This document shows, in pieces, positions 34,377-42,481 of a DNA stretch of 64,000 bases. The notes under the pieces are model-generated. The model had not been told where the DNA came from. It made no database searches and saw only the letters and a program-made list of their open reading frames with translations. A program made the position numbers and the translations under genes. Location: assembly GCA_017557505.1 (NCBI GenBank), contig JAFYYP010000030.1, positions 1-64,000 of the forward strand, read 5' to 3'. This DNA is from Bacillota bacterium (lineage in GTDB: Bacteria > Bacillota > Clostridia > Peptostreptococcales > Anaerovoracaceae). Each line of letters opens with the position of its first letter. Within the stretch, counting starts at the first letter, position 1.

Positions 34377-35171
34377 TCAATAAGCTGTCGTCATGGCGCC
34401 GTCGTCCAGGAAAGCCTGTCCGCTGACGCTGCCGTTGGCAGGGCTGATCAGGAAGACCGCGGTGCGGCCGTATTCGTCCGTGGACTGATAGCGGCGCTGA
34501 GGGAAGTTCGCGCTGTCTTTCTTCGTGTATTCCTCTTCGGTAAGGCCAATCTTTTCGCCGCGGATGCCATTCAGGTACTTGATGCGGTCGGTGTAGATGC
34601 GGCCGGGTCCCATGGTGTTCACCAGGATGCCGAAGGGACCGAATTCGCGGGCCATGGTCTTGCTCATACCGACGACGCCCATGCGGAACGTGTTGGACAG
34701 GATGAGGTTGTCGAGCGCGCTCTTGATAGAAGAGGACGTGCTGTTGAGGATGCGGCCTTCGCCGGCCTTTTTCATGTAGGGCAGCGCCGCGCGGATGGAC
34801 GTCACGTAGCTGTGCAGGCACTTCTGATAACCGTCCGCCCAGTCGTCTTCCGTCAGAGCCTCGAAGGAACCGGCCTTCGGCCCGGGGCAGTGATTGACCA
34901 GCGCGTAGATGCCGCCCAGCTGCGCAGCGACATCGTCGATCATCTTCGTGATGCTGGCGTCGTCCAGCACATCGTAGAAGAAGCAGTAGGGCCTGTTGCC
35001 CGTTTCCTTCTCGATATCCGCCTGCGCTTTTTCCAGATCTTCTTTGAATGCAGGCGCGGTCGTGATCGCGACCTTCGCACCCTCCCTGGCGGCTTCCGTG
35101 GCGATGCCTTTACCGATGCCTGCTGCAGAAGAAAGAACGACGACGACTTTATCTTTTAAACCGAGATCCAT
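34377..35171 (-). CDS. SDR-family protein with altered active site
   Basis: 264 aa Rossmann protein. The cofactor motif is SSAAGIGKGIA near 14-24. The NSTSSSIKS serine is present, but in the normal Tyr-x3-Lys position the sequence reads S-N-T-F-R (aligned from GVVGMSKTMARE), so the Tyr and Lys are replaced by Ser and Arg. C-terminal SPANGSVSGQAFLDDGA fits 3-oxoacyl reductase-like members. May bind NAD(P) without ordinary dehydrogenase chemistry, or use another proton route. Preceded by AAGGAGG beside a REP-like palindrome. Confidence 0.85.
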   Translation of the reverse strand: MDLGLKDKVVVVLSSAAGIGKGIATEAAREGAKVAITTAPAFKEDLEKAQADIEKETGNRPYCFFYDVLDDASITKMIDDVAAQLGGIYALVNHCPGPKAGSFEALTEDDWADGYQKCLHSYVTSIRAALPYMKKAGEGRILNSTSSSIKSALDNLILSNTFRMGVVGMSKTMAREFGPFGILVNTMGPGRIYTDRIKYLNGIRGEKIGLTEEEYTKKDSANFPQRRYQSTDEYGRTAVFLISPANGSVSGQAFLDDGAMTTAY

Positions 35172-35186
35172 AGTATTTACCTCCTT

Positions 35187-35205
35187 GGGACAAAGAACCG
35201 TCCCC
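35187..35205 (-). repeat. REP-like palindrome between FAH and SDR genes
   Basis: On the minus strand GGGGACGGTTCTTTGTCCC. The CGGGGACGGTT core also forms the left arm of the terminator at 39160-39183. Sequences of this kind are dispersed palindromes in several Firmicutes, sometimes moved by RAYT transposases; none is in this window. Confidence 0.55.
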
Positions 35206-35210
35206 GACTC

Positions 35211-36125
35211 CTAACGCTTTTTCAGATCCACGACCGGGTTGACGAGGGGTTTCATCTCGAAACCATCCGGCCCTGTGATGCGGCACTCCGCGATATCGCC
35301 GTCCGCCAGGGGGAAGGCCCTGGGCGTTCCCGTGGACAGCACGTCGCCCGCGTACCAGCCCTGGATGCTGCTGTGCAGCGAGACCAGGCGGGCAGGGCGG
35401 TGGGTCATGTTGGCGACCACGTTCTTCGCGTACACTTCGCCGTTGTGCACGCTCTGCACCTCCAGCTTCATCACGTCCGGCACCTCGTCCGGGGTCACGA
35501 GCTGGGGACCGAAGGAGAAGAACGTGGGGAAATTCTTGACGATCGTCAGGTAGCGGGGATTGCCCTGCACGTATTCGTTGCCCTTCAGGATGGACTCCTC
35601 CGTCATGTCGAGGATGGTGGTGTATCCCGCGACCGCGTCCAGCCAGTCCTCTTCGGGGACGTCCCTGCAGTCCTTGCCCATGATGACGCCCAGTTCCGCT
35701 TCCGCCGTGGTGCGGCAGGCTTCCTTCAGCTTCGGCAGGCAGATGTCGTCTCCGGGGCCGACGAGGGTGTCCGCCATCTTGAAGAAGCTGCCGGGAAAGC
35801 CCTGGGGCGCCGCCATACCGATGTCGCCGGCGTGATCCACGTAGTTCAGGCCGATGCCGAAGATGCGCTTCGGATTGCGGTACAGGGGGCCGTAGACGAC
35901 CTCTGCCTCAGGAATGACCCCGGGAATGCTCTCCAGTTCCTCTTTGCCGCCTTCGTTGTACCATGCCGTCAGGGGCTTCAGTTCCTGGGAGGCGATCAGC
36001 TCGAACAGATCTTCCTTCCAGGACGTGCCCTTGCAGGCGTTCAGGCAGGCGATGGGGAGGACGCCTGTTTTCGTCACGATCGCAGCGGTCTCCCCGCCGC
36101 CGCGTTTTATGGTTGCAAGTCTCAT
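35211..36125 (-). CDS. Fumarylacetoacetate hydrolase-family protein
   Basis: 304 aa. C-terminal FAH fold with GIGLNYVDHA (the His/Asp-type metal region), carboxylates in AEAELGVIMGKDC and TTILDMTEES, and the final GDIAECRI motif. FAH members hydrolyse C-C bonds of 2-oxo acids or decarboxylate oxaloacetate-like substrates with Mg2+. ATG 36125 overlaps the aminotransferase stop by 4 bp (ATGA) and has GAAGGAGA upstream; the in-frame ATG at 36176 lies deep inside the previous gene. Confidence 0.88.
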   Translation of the reverse strand: MRLATIKRGGGETAAIVTKTGVLPIACLNACKGTSWKEDLFELIASQELKPLTAWYNEGGKEELESIPGVIPEAEVVYGPLYRNPKRIFGIGLNYVDHAGDIGMAAPQGFPGSFFKMADTLVGPGDDICLPKLKEACRTTAEAELGVIMGKDCRDVPEEDWLDAVAGYTTILDMTEESILKGNEYVQGNPRYLTIVKNFPTFFSFGPQLVTPDEVPDVMKLEVQSVHNGEVYAKNVVANMTHRPARLVSLHSSIQGWYAGDVLSTGTPRAFPLADGDIAECRITGPDGFEMKPLVNPVVDLKKR

Positions 36126-37309
36126 CTGCACGTCTCCTTCTTCAACGTTTCCACGGCGTCCTTCAGACGCGCGCATCCTTCTGCGATGTTTTCATAGCTG
36201 TTGGCGAAGGACATCCGCAGATATCCTTCTCCGCCCGGGCCGAACACGTCTCCGGGCACGAGCGCGATCTTCGCGTTCTCCAGCAGATAGTCCGCCAGTT
36301 CTGCGGACTTCTGTCCCAGCGCCTTGCAGTTGATGAAGATATAGAACGCGCCCTTCGGCGAGAGGCAGGACAGCCCGTCGATGGCGTTGATCGCCTTCAC
36401 CGCATAGTCCCTTCTGCGCTGATATTCCTTCACCATCTCCCTGACTTCTTCGCCCTCTTCCTGCAGCGCGACGACCGCGGCTGCCTGTCCGAACGATACG
36501 GCGCAGGTGGTGTTGTGCTGGTGGAACTTGTTCAGCACCGGGATATACTCTGCGGGAGCCGCCACATAGCCGAGCCGCCAGCCCGTCATGGAATAGGTTT
36601 TGGACAGCCCGTTCATGGTGAAGGTCCGTTCCTTCATGCCCGGCAGGGACGCGATGCTCACGTGCTCCGTTCCGTCGTAGATCAGCCGCTCGTAGACTTC
36701 GTCGGAAATGACCAGAAGATTCTTTTCGATGGCCAGATCCGCAAGTTTCTGCAGGACTTCCCGGCAGAGCACGCCGCCGGTGGGGTTGTTCGGGGTCACG
36801 AGGACGATGGCGCGGGTCTTCGCGGTGACCTTGGACCGGATCTCCTCCAGATCCAGCTGATATCCGTTTTCTTCCTTCAGTTCGTAGGAGACCGGCACCG
36901 CGTTCAGGAAAGCGGGCACGTTGCGGTAGTTGATCCAGACAGGGTCGGGCACCAGAAGTTCGTCGCCTTCTTCCAGGATCGCAGCTAGGACGGCGAACAC
37001 TGCCTCGGACAGCCCTGCCGTCACCAGGATCTCCTCCGCCTTGTAATCCAGGCCGTTCTCCCGCTTCAGCTTCTCCGCGATGGCCTGCCGCAGCTCCATT
37101 TTGCCGAAGTTGGAGGTGTAGAACACGTCGCCGCTTCGCAGCGCTTCGATCGCCGCTTTTTTAATGTATTCCGGCGTGTCGAAATCCGGCCTCCCGATCT
37201 CGAAATGGATCACCGTTTCGCCGGCGCGTTCCATGGCCAGCGCCTTTTCGTTCACCCTGCGGATGCCGGAAGGCGCCATCCGCTCCATGCGGGATGCAAT
37301 TGCGGGCAT
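36122..37309 (-). CDS. Class I/II aminotransferase (AAT superfamily)
   Basis: 395 aa fold-type I transaminase. PLP lysine in NGLSKTYSMTGWRLGY, pyrimidine-binding VTPNNPTGG and the Arg in YLRMSFANS near the C-terminus. A broad-range aspartate/aromatic-type enzyme. ATG 37309 has GAGGAGG upstream; the much longer reading frame upstream has no support. Its start shares one base with the stop of the preceding C26 gene. Confidence 0.9.
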   Translation of the reverse strand: MPAIASRMERMAPSGIRRVNEKALAMERAGETVIHFEIGRPDFDTPEYIKKAAIEALRSGDVFYTSNFGKMELRQAIAEKLKRENGLDYKAEEILVTAGLSEAVFAVLAAILEEGDELLVPDPVWINYRNVPAFLNAVPVSYELKEENGYQLDLEEIRSKVTAKTRAIVLVTPNNPTGGVLCREVLQKLADLAIEKNLLVISDEVYERLIYDGTEHVSIASLPGMKERTFTMNGLSKTYSMTGWRLGYVAAPAEYIPVLNKFHQHNTTCAVSFGQAAAVVALQEEGEEVREMVKEYQRRRDYAVKAINAIDGLSCLSPKGAFYIFINCKALGQKSAELADYLLENAKIALVPGDVFGPGGEGYLRMSFANSYENIAEGCARLKDAVETLKKETCR

Positions 37310-38058
37310 CACTTTTCCTCCTCGTATTTTCTGACCATCTCCAGGAAGTACCGGGCGATGGGGGTCTCGTCGAACAGGGACTTGTCCCAGACGACGTCCA
37401 GTTCCGGGTGCCATTGAGTGGCGATGAAGGGATAGCTCTCGTGATAGACCGCTTCCGCGATGCAGCTGCTGTCCAGTTCCCGGAGCGTGCCTTCCGCCGC
37501 CTGCTTCAGTTTCTCCGGCAGCTGCGCCGGATCCTCGCACCAGAGCTGCGCGACGCGCAGGCCCTCGGGAACGGTCCGCAGCGCCTGATGGTGAGCGCTG
37601 TTGACGGTCATGGAAGGACCGTACAGTTCTTCGAAGAACGAGCCAGGAACGGACCACGCTTCGTGATGTCTCAGATCGTCCGGATCGAATTTATGCGCGC
37701 CGTTCTTGATGTCCTGGATCGTCTTCGCGCCGAAGAACATGCTGACGAACTGCATGCCGCGGCAGATCCCCATAATGGGCATCCGTCTGTCGATCGCCTT
37801 CCGGATGATCTCATACTGCACTTTATCCAATTCTTCGTCGATCCCTCTGCTCTCCGTATTCTCTTCTCCGCAGTAGGACGGATGGATGTTGGGGATGCCT
37901 CCGGGAATGAGCAGACCGCCGCAGCCGTCCAGGTCGGCGGGATCCAGGCTGCGGAACGCGTCCGCGCCGGCTCTTTTGAGCATCTCCACCGCCATGTCCG
38001 CGCAGCCGACGTGCAGTCGCTCCAGGTCTTCTATCGCTCCTGCAACCATGATCTTCAT
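37309..38058 (-). CDS. Peptidase C26 gamma-glutamyl hydrolase / glutamine amidotransferase
   Basis: 249 aa class I amidotransferase fold (PuuD/gamma-glutamyl-GABA hydrolase group). Nucleophile Cys in MGICRGMQF, His-Glu in ATQWHPELDVVWD, front oxyanion region LLIPGGIPNIHP. Cleaves gamma-glutamyl amides of amines or aminoacids. First gene of the leftward operon, opposite the LysR gene; AGGAGGC site. Confidence 0.88.
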   Translation of the reverse strand: MKIMVAGAIEDLERLHVGCADMAVEMLKRAGADAFRSLDPADLDGCGGLLIPGGIPNIHPSYCGEENTESRGIDEELDKVQYEIIRKAIDRRMPIMGICRGMQFVSMFFGAKTIQDIKNGAHKFDPDDLRHHEAWSVPGSFFEELYGPSMTVNSAHHQALRTVPEGLRVAQLWCEDPAQLPEKLKQAAEGTLRELDSSCIAEAVYHESYPFIATQWHPELDVVWDKSLFDETPIARYFLEMVRKYEEEK

Positions 38059-38115
38059 AGGATAAGCCTCCTTTATTGCTGTGATGAAGTGTGTGATAGG
38101 CTTGTTTCTGTTTTT

Positions 38116-38144
38116 ATTGTAGCAAAGAACCGGCGGTCTGAATA
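38116..38144 (-). promoter_or_regulatory. Promoter of the five-gene operon (C26 to flavodoxin)
   Basis: Minus strand TATTCA (38144-38139), 17 bp, TACAAT (38121-38116), within the 133-bp region shared with the LysR promoter. Confidence 0.55.
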
Positions 38145-38155
38145 ATACGAATCCC

Positions 38156-38184
38156 TTGCCATGTTATATGTTTTTTCTTATAAT
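38156..38184 (+). promoter_or_regulatory. LysR-gene promoter giving a leaderless start
   Basis: TTGCCA (38156-38161), 17 bp, TATAAT (38179-38184). The TATAAT ends seven bases before the ATG 38192, and no Shine-Dalgarno lies between. Confidence 0.75.
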
Positions 38185-38191
38185 GTTGTCG

Positions 38192-39148
38192 ATGAACATC
38201 TTATCCGATTACAAAGAATATATTTATGCCGTTTACCGGGAACGCAGCTTTTCCAAGGCCGCGCAGGTGCTCCACACGTCCCAGCCCTGGCTGAGCGCGA
38301 AGGTTAAGGAAGTGGAGCAAACGCTCGGCGCGTCGCTGTTCGACCGCAGCACGAGTCCTCTTACCGTGACCCCCGCAGGCGAGTACTACGTCGCCCAGGC
38401 GCAGAAGATGATGCAGATCGAGGCGGAGATGGACCAGTACTTCGAAGAACTGCGGCAGGCTTCCGCGGGGAGGCTGCGCATCGGCAGCTCCATGTTCTTC
38501 TGCACCTACGTGCTACCGGCGCTGCTCGCGGGATTTCAGAAGGATCATCCCGGCGTGACCCTCACATTCGAGGAAGGCGCCACGAAGATTCTGTCGGAAA
38601 AACTGCTGCGCGGCGACCTGGACGTGATCCTGGAAGCGGAAAAACCGGAACAAGCGGGAATACGCTCCCTCCTGTGGGAAAAGGAAGAGATCCTTCTGGC
38701 CGTACCTGCCCGCTATGAGATCAACCGGGAATTGGAAGCGTACCGCTACACTTTCGACGAAGTGCTGAAACGCGACCTCCCCGGCTGCGGAAAGCCTCCC
38801 GTACCGCTGGCGCGTTTTGCAGATCAGCCGTTTCTTCTTCTGGATGAGACCAACGATATCCACGACCGCTGCCTGGCGATCTGCCGGAACGCCGGATTTA
38901 CGCCTGCTGTCAAACTGCAACTTACCCAGATGATGACAGCGTACTACCTCGCGTGCGAAGGGCAGGGCGTTTCGATGCTGCGGGCGTCCATCCCCGAATC
39001 GGTGACGCCCACGGACAGCGTGGTGTTTTACCAGCTGGACGATCCGCTCGCCGTCCGCGACATCTATCTGTCCTACGTGAGGCTGCGGGACAGCAATCTG
39101 AAGAAACAGCTCATCGGCTATCTGGAAGACAGAGCGGAAAAGATCTGA
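38192..39148 (+). CDS. LysR-family transcriptional regulator
   Basis: 318 aa. N-terminal winged HTH with AVYRERSFSKAAQVLHTSQPWLSAKVKEVE, then the periplasmic-binding-like effector domain (~85-300). The ATG is set by the HTH start and a perfect promoter seven bases upstream; longer starts would lie in the promoter. LysR proteins usually control the divergent operon, here C26 hydrolase, aminotransferase, FAH hydrolase, SDR and flavodoxin. Shared terminator with the opposite transporter operon. Confidence 0.88.
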   Translation: MNILSDYKEYIYAVYRERSFSKAAQVLHTSQPWLSAKVKEVEQTLGASLFDRSTSPLTVTPAGEYYVAQAQKMMQIEAEMDQYFEELRQASAGRLRIGSSMFFCTYVLPALLAGFQKDHPGVTLTFEEGATKILSEKLLRGDLDVILEAEKPEQAGIRSLLWEKEEILLAVPARYEINRELEAYRYTFDEVLKRDLPGCGKPPVPLARFADQPFLLLDETNDIHDRCLAICRNAGFTPAVKLQLTQMMTAYYLACEGQGVSMLRASIPESVTPTDSVVFYQLDDPLAVRDIYLSYVRLRDSNLKKQLIGYLEDRAEKI

Positions 39149-39159
39149 GGAACAATAAA

Positions 39160-39183
39160 ACGGGGACGGTTTTCCGTCCCCGT
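39160..39183. terminator. Bidirectional terminator between lysR and oligopeptide transporter operon
   Basis: ACGGGGACGG-TTTT-CCGTCCCCGT, 10-bp perfect stem with A-rich and T-rich flanks on both strands. Confidence 0.88.
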
Positions 39184-39194
39184 TGTTTCACGTA

Positions 39195-39935
39195 TCATTT
39201 CAGCACTGCCTCCAGCAGGCTCTTCGTGTAGTCGTGCTGCGGGTGTTCGTACACCTCTTCCACGGGCCCCTGTTCCACGATCTCGCCCTTGTACATCACG
39301 ACGACGCGGTCGCAGATCGAGTAGCACAGGTTCAAATCATGCGTAATGAACAGATAGCTCAGATCCAGCTCGTCGCGCAGGTTCAGCAGCAGCTGCAGGA
39401 TCTGGCCCTGGATCGAGACGTCCAGCGCAGAGACCGGCTCGTCTGCCACGACGAAGCGGGGCCTCTGGATGAGCGCTGTCGCGATCGAGACGCGCTGCTT
39501 CTGGCCGCCGGACAGTTCGCTCGGTTTGTGCGTGATCAACTCGTGCTCGAGACCGACGCGGGTCATCATGTCCAACACGCGGCGCTTGCGTTCGGGCTCG
39601 TCGTATTTGCCGAAGATGCGCAGCGGCTCTTCGAGGATCCAGCCGACCGTCTTGGCCGGGTTCAGGCTTCCGTGCGGGTCCTGGAACACCATCTGCGGGC
39701 GCTTCGTGTAGTGCTTGATCTCGCCCGTGATCTCGGCGTCGTCCAGCATGCCTAAAATGGCCTTCGACATCGTGGATTTGCCGCAGCCCGATTCGCCGAC
39801 GAGGCCGACGATCTCGCCGTGGTCGATGTAGAACGTGGCGTTCTTCACGGCCTGGAAATCGCGGCGCTTGCCGAAGACCGTCGAATCCTTGTACACGACG
39901 GACAGGTTATTCACTTCGAGCACGCGGTCACTCAT
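39195..39935 (-). CDS. Oligopeptide/nickel-type ABC transporter ATP-binding protein F
   Basis: 246 aa. Walker [10 protein letters not shown], signature LSGGQKQR, Walker [13 protein letters not shown]; OppF/DppF-like N-terminal [18 protein letters not shown] with the usual ending. Provides energy with the neighbouring ATPase. It ends the transporter operon. Confidence 0.92.
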   Translation of the reverse strand: MSDRVLEVNNLSVVYKDSTVFGKRRDFQAVKNATFYIDHGEIVGLVGESGCGKSTMSKAILGMLDDAEITGEIKHYTKRPQMVFQDPHGSLNPAKTVGWILEEPLRIFGKYDEPERKRRVLDMMTRVGLEHELITHKPSELSGGQKQRVSIATALIQRPRFVVADEPVSALDVSIQGQILQLLLNLRDELDLSYLFITHDLNLCYSICDRVVVMYKGEIVEQGPVEEVYEHPQHDYTKSLLEAVLK

Positions 39936-40719
39936 GGCGTCTCCTCGTCGGGATGGCAGCCATCAGCTGCCTCGTGTATTCGTCCTTGGGAGCGTTGAAG
40001 ATGTCCAGCGTCTTACCCTGCTCCACGATATTGCCTTTGTACATGACGGCGACGTTCTCGCACAGCTGCTTCACGACCATCAGGTCGTGGGAGATCAGCA
40101 GGATGCCCATCTTGTATTCGTCGCTCAGTTCGCGCAGAAGCTTCAGGATCTTGGCCTGCACGGACACGTCGAGCGCGGTCGTCGGTTCGTCGCAGATCAG
40201 CAGTTTCGGGTGGATGATCATGGCGGACGCGATCATGGCGCGCTGCCGCTGACCCCCGGAAAGCTGATGCGGATATTTGTTGTAGATCTCTTCGGGATTG
40301 GGCAGGCCGACGCGGTCGAGCGCGTCGATGGCCATCTTTTTGCGCACTTCCGGTACGAGATCCGTGTGCAGGCGCAGCACTTCCTCCACCTGGTGGCCCA
40401 CCTTGATGAGCGGGTTCATGGAGTTCATGGGCTCCTGGAAGATGACCCCGATGCCCGGTCCCTGGATGGAACGCAGCTTGCTTCTGGAGCAGCGGTGCAG
40501 GTCGGTGTCTTCGAAGATGACGTCGCCGGTCACTTCGACGTTGCTTCTTTCGATGAGGCCGGAAATGGCCATGGCCGTAACGGTCTTGCCGCTGCCGGAT
40601 TCTCCGACGAGGCCGAGTCTTTCGCCTTCCGCCATGGAGAACGTGATGCCGTGCAGGGCTTCCTTGCGGTTGTTCAGGAACGTGACCTTCAGGTCCTTTA
40701 CGCTCAGCATATCGCCCAT
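39928..40719 (-). CDS. Oligopeptide/nickel-type ABC transporter ATP-binding protein D
   Basis: 263 aa. Walker A GESGSGKT, signature LSGGQRQR, Walker [14 protein letters not shown]-loop [12 protein letters not shown] typical of OppD/DppD. ATG 40719 is preceded by GGGAGGTGA and overlaps nothing of the permease except 1-2 bases; its 3' end overlaps the next ATPase by 8 bp, with the coupled ATG. Confidence 0.92.
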   Translation of the reverse strand: MGDMLSVKDLKVTFLNNRKEALHGITFSMAEGERLGLVGESGSGKTVTAMAISGLIERSNVEVTGDVIFEDTDLHRCSRSKLRSIQGPGIGVIFQEPMNSMNPLIKVGHQVEEVLRLHTDLVPEVRKKMAIDALDRVGLPNPEEIYNKYPHQLSGGQRQRAMIASAMIIHPKLLICDEPTTALDVSVQAKILKLLRELSDEYKMGILLISHDLMVVKQLCENVAVMYKGNIVEQGKTLDIFNAPKDEYTRQLMAAIPTRRRHE

Positions 40720-40720
40720 G

Positions 40721-41518
40721 CTACTCACCTCCCATGCCTTCGGACAGCAGTCCGAATCCCAGGATGAGCAGGATGATGGCCACGCCTGTGAAGATGGCGT
40801 ACCACGGCGCCTGGAACAGGTACCCCTGCGCTTCGGACAGCATGCGGCCAAGACTGGGGTCGGGAGGCTGCACGCCCATGCCCAGATAGCTCATGGACGC
40901 TTCGGACAGCACGGCGTTGTTGAAGCCGATGGCGACCGAAGACAGCAGCACCGGAATGATGTTCGGCATGATATGGATGAACAGGATGCGCATGTCGCCG
41001 GCTCCCATGAGCTTGGCGTTGCGCACGTAATCCGTATTCTTCTGTTTGGCGACTTCGGTGCGCACGATGCGCGCGAAGCTGGGGATGAACAGCAGGCCCA
41101 AAGCGAGGATGATGTTGTATTTGCCCTTGCCTAAGATCGCGATCATGACGAGGGCCAGCAGGATGCTCGGAAAGGCGAGGATGCTGTCCGCGATGCGCAT
41201 CAGGATCTCGTCGAGTAAGCCGCCGTAATAGCCGGTGAGACCTCCGATGATGAGCCCGACGACGAGGCCGATCGCGACGGTAGCCGCAGCGATCAGGAAC
41301 GTGGCGCCGGCGCCCTGCACGACGCGCGAAAAGATGTCGCGGCCGAAATTATCCGTGCCGAACCAGTGCGCGGCGCTCGGTCCCTGCAGCTTCTCCGAGC
41401 CGCTCATGGCGTTCGGGTCGTAGGGGGTCCAGAACAGTCCGATGAGGATCACGAGCACCATCAGTCCCGTGATGATCAGGCCGGCTTTGAAGTTTTTATC
41501 CTTCAGGTAATGCTTCAT
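40721..41518 (-). CDS. Oligopeptide/nickel-type ABC permease C
   Basis: 265 aa with about six transmembrane segments. N-terminal GTDNFGRDIFSRVVQGA is the DppC/NikC signature, and the EAA loop is seen in NAKLMGAGDMRILFIHIMPN. Pairs with the DppB-like permease. Confidence 0.92.
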   Translation of the reverse strand: MKHYLKDKNFKAGLIITGLMVLVILIGLFWTPYDPNAMSGSEKLQGPSAAHWFGTDNFGRDIFSRVVQGAGATFLIAAATVAIGLVVGLIIGGLTGYYGGLLDEILMRIADSILAFPSILLALVMIAILGKGKYNIILALGLLFIPSFARIVRTEVAKQKNTDYVRNAKLMGAGDMRILFIHIMPNIIPVLLSSVAIGFNNAVLSEASMSYLGMGVQPPDPSLGRMLSEAQGYLFQAPWYAIFTGVAIILLILGFGLLSEGMGGE

Positions 41519-41521
41519 AGC

Positions 41522-42463
41522 CTAGTTCAGCCTCACTCTCGGGTCGACGTACTGGGTGACGATGTCCGCCAGATAGTTCATGAAGATGACGATGAACGCG
41601 ATGATCACGACGATGCACTGGGCCACAGGGAAGTCGCGGTTGCCGATGGACGACAGCAGCAGACGGCCCAGTCCCGGCAGGGCGAAGACCTGTTCGACGA
41701 TGATGGAGCCCGCGACGGTATCCGCGAGGCTCATGGCCAGGTACGTGATGACCGGCAGCATCGCGTTGCGCAGCACGTGGTCGCGCAGCACAGCCCAGCG
41801 GGAATTGCCGCGGCTGTACGCCGTGCGCACGTAGTCCTTGTTCATTTCGTTCAGGATGGAGGAGCGCAGCAGCTTCGCGGTCTTGGCCGCCTTGGGGATG
41901 GCGATGGCGAGGGCAGGGAAGAACAGATAGCCCATCGCTTTGCCGAAGCCGGCGCTGAACGGTACGTAGCCGCCCGGCGTGAACCACTGCAGCACGAGGC
42001 CGAACAGGTACGTGAACAGCATGCCGAGGAAGAACGGCGGCACGGCCATGAACACCTGGTTCAGCACGATGCCGGTGCGTTCGAGATGTCCACCCTGGAA
42101 GCGGGCCAGGATAATGCCCATCGGAATGGAGAACAACATAACAAGGACCCAGGAGAACAGCGACAGGGCCGCGGTCACCTGGATCTTGCCTTGCATGACT
42201 TCTTTGACGGGCATGAAATAGCTGTAACTGATGCCGGGATCACCGGAAATGAGCCCTTTGAGCCAATTCAAATAACGGGCGGGCAGCGGGTCGTTCAGAC
42301 CGAGCTGTTCGCGCAGCGCTTCTGCTTTTTCGGGCGTGTAGTCCGTCCCCAGGATCTTCGTGGTCGGATCGGCAGGGATGATCTGAAAGGCCAGAAATGC
42401 AAGCAGGGATATCAGGACGAGGGAGATGATCAATACTCCCGTCTTTTTGATTACGTATGCCAC
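41522..42463 (-). CDS. Oligopeptide/nickel-type ABC permease B
   Basis: 313 aa, six transmembrane helices, family traits PAKY-like LPARYLNWL, then YVRTAYSRGNSRWAVLRDHVLRNA as the EAA loop and the ending FMNYLADIVTQYVDPRVRLN. Starts at GTG (42463) behind GGGAAAGAG. Two bases separate its stop from the next gene's ATG. Confidence 0.92.
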   Translation of the reverse strand: MAYVIKKTGVLIISLVLISLLAFLAFQIIPADPTTKILGTDYTPEKAEALREQLGLNDPLPARYLNWLKGLISGDPGISYSYFMPVKEVMQGKIQVTAALSLFSWVLVMLFSIPMGIILARFQGGHLERTGIVLNQVFMAVPPFFLGMLFTYLFGLVLQWFTPGGYVPFSAGFGKAMGYLFFPALAIAIPKAAKTAKLLRSSILNEMNKDYVRTAYSRGNSRWAVLRDHVLRNAMLPVITYLAMSLADTVAGSIIVEQVFALPGLGRLLLSSIGNRDFPVAQCIVVIIAFIVIFMNYLADIVTQYVDPRVRLN

Positions 42464-42481
42464 TGCTCTTTCCCGTGATCC

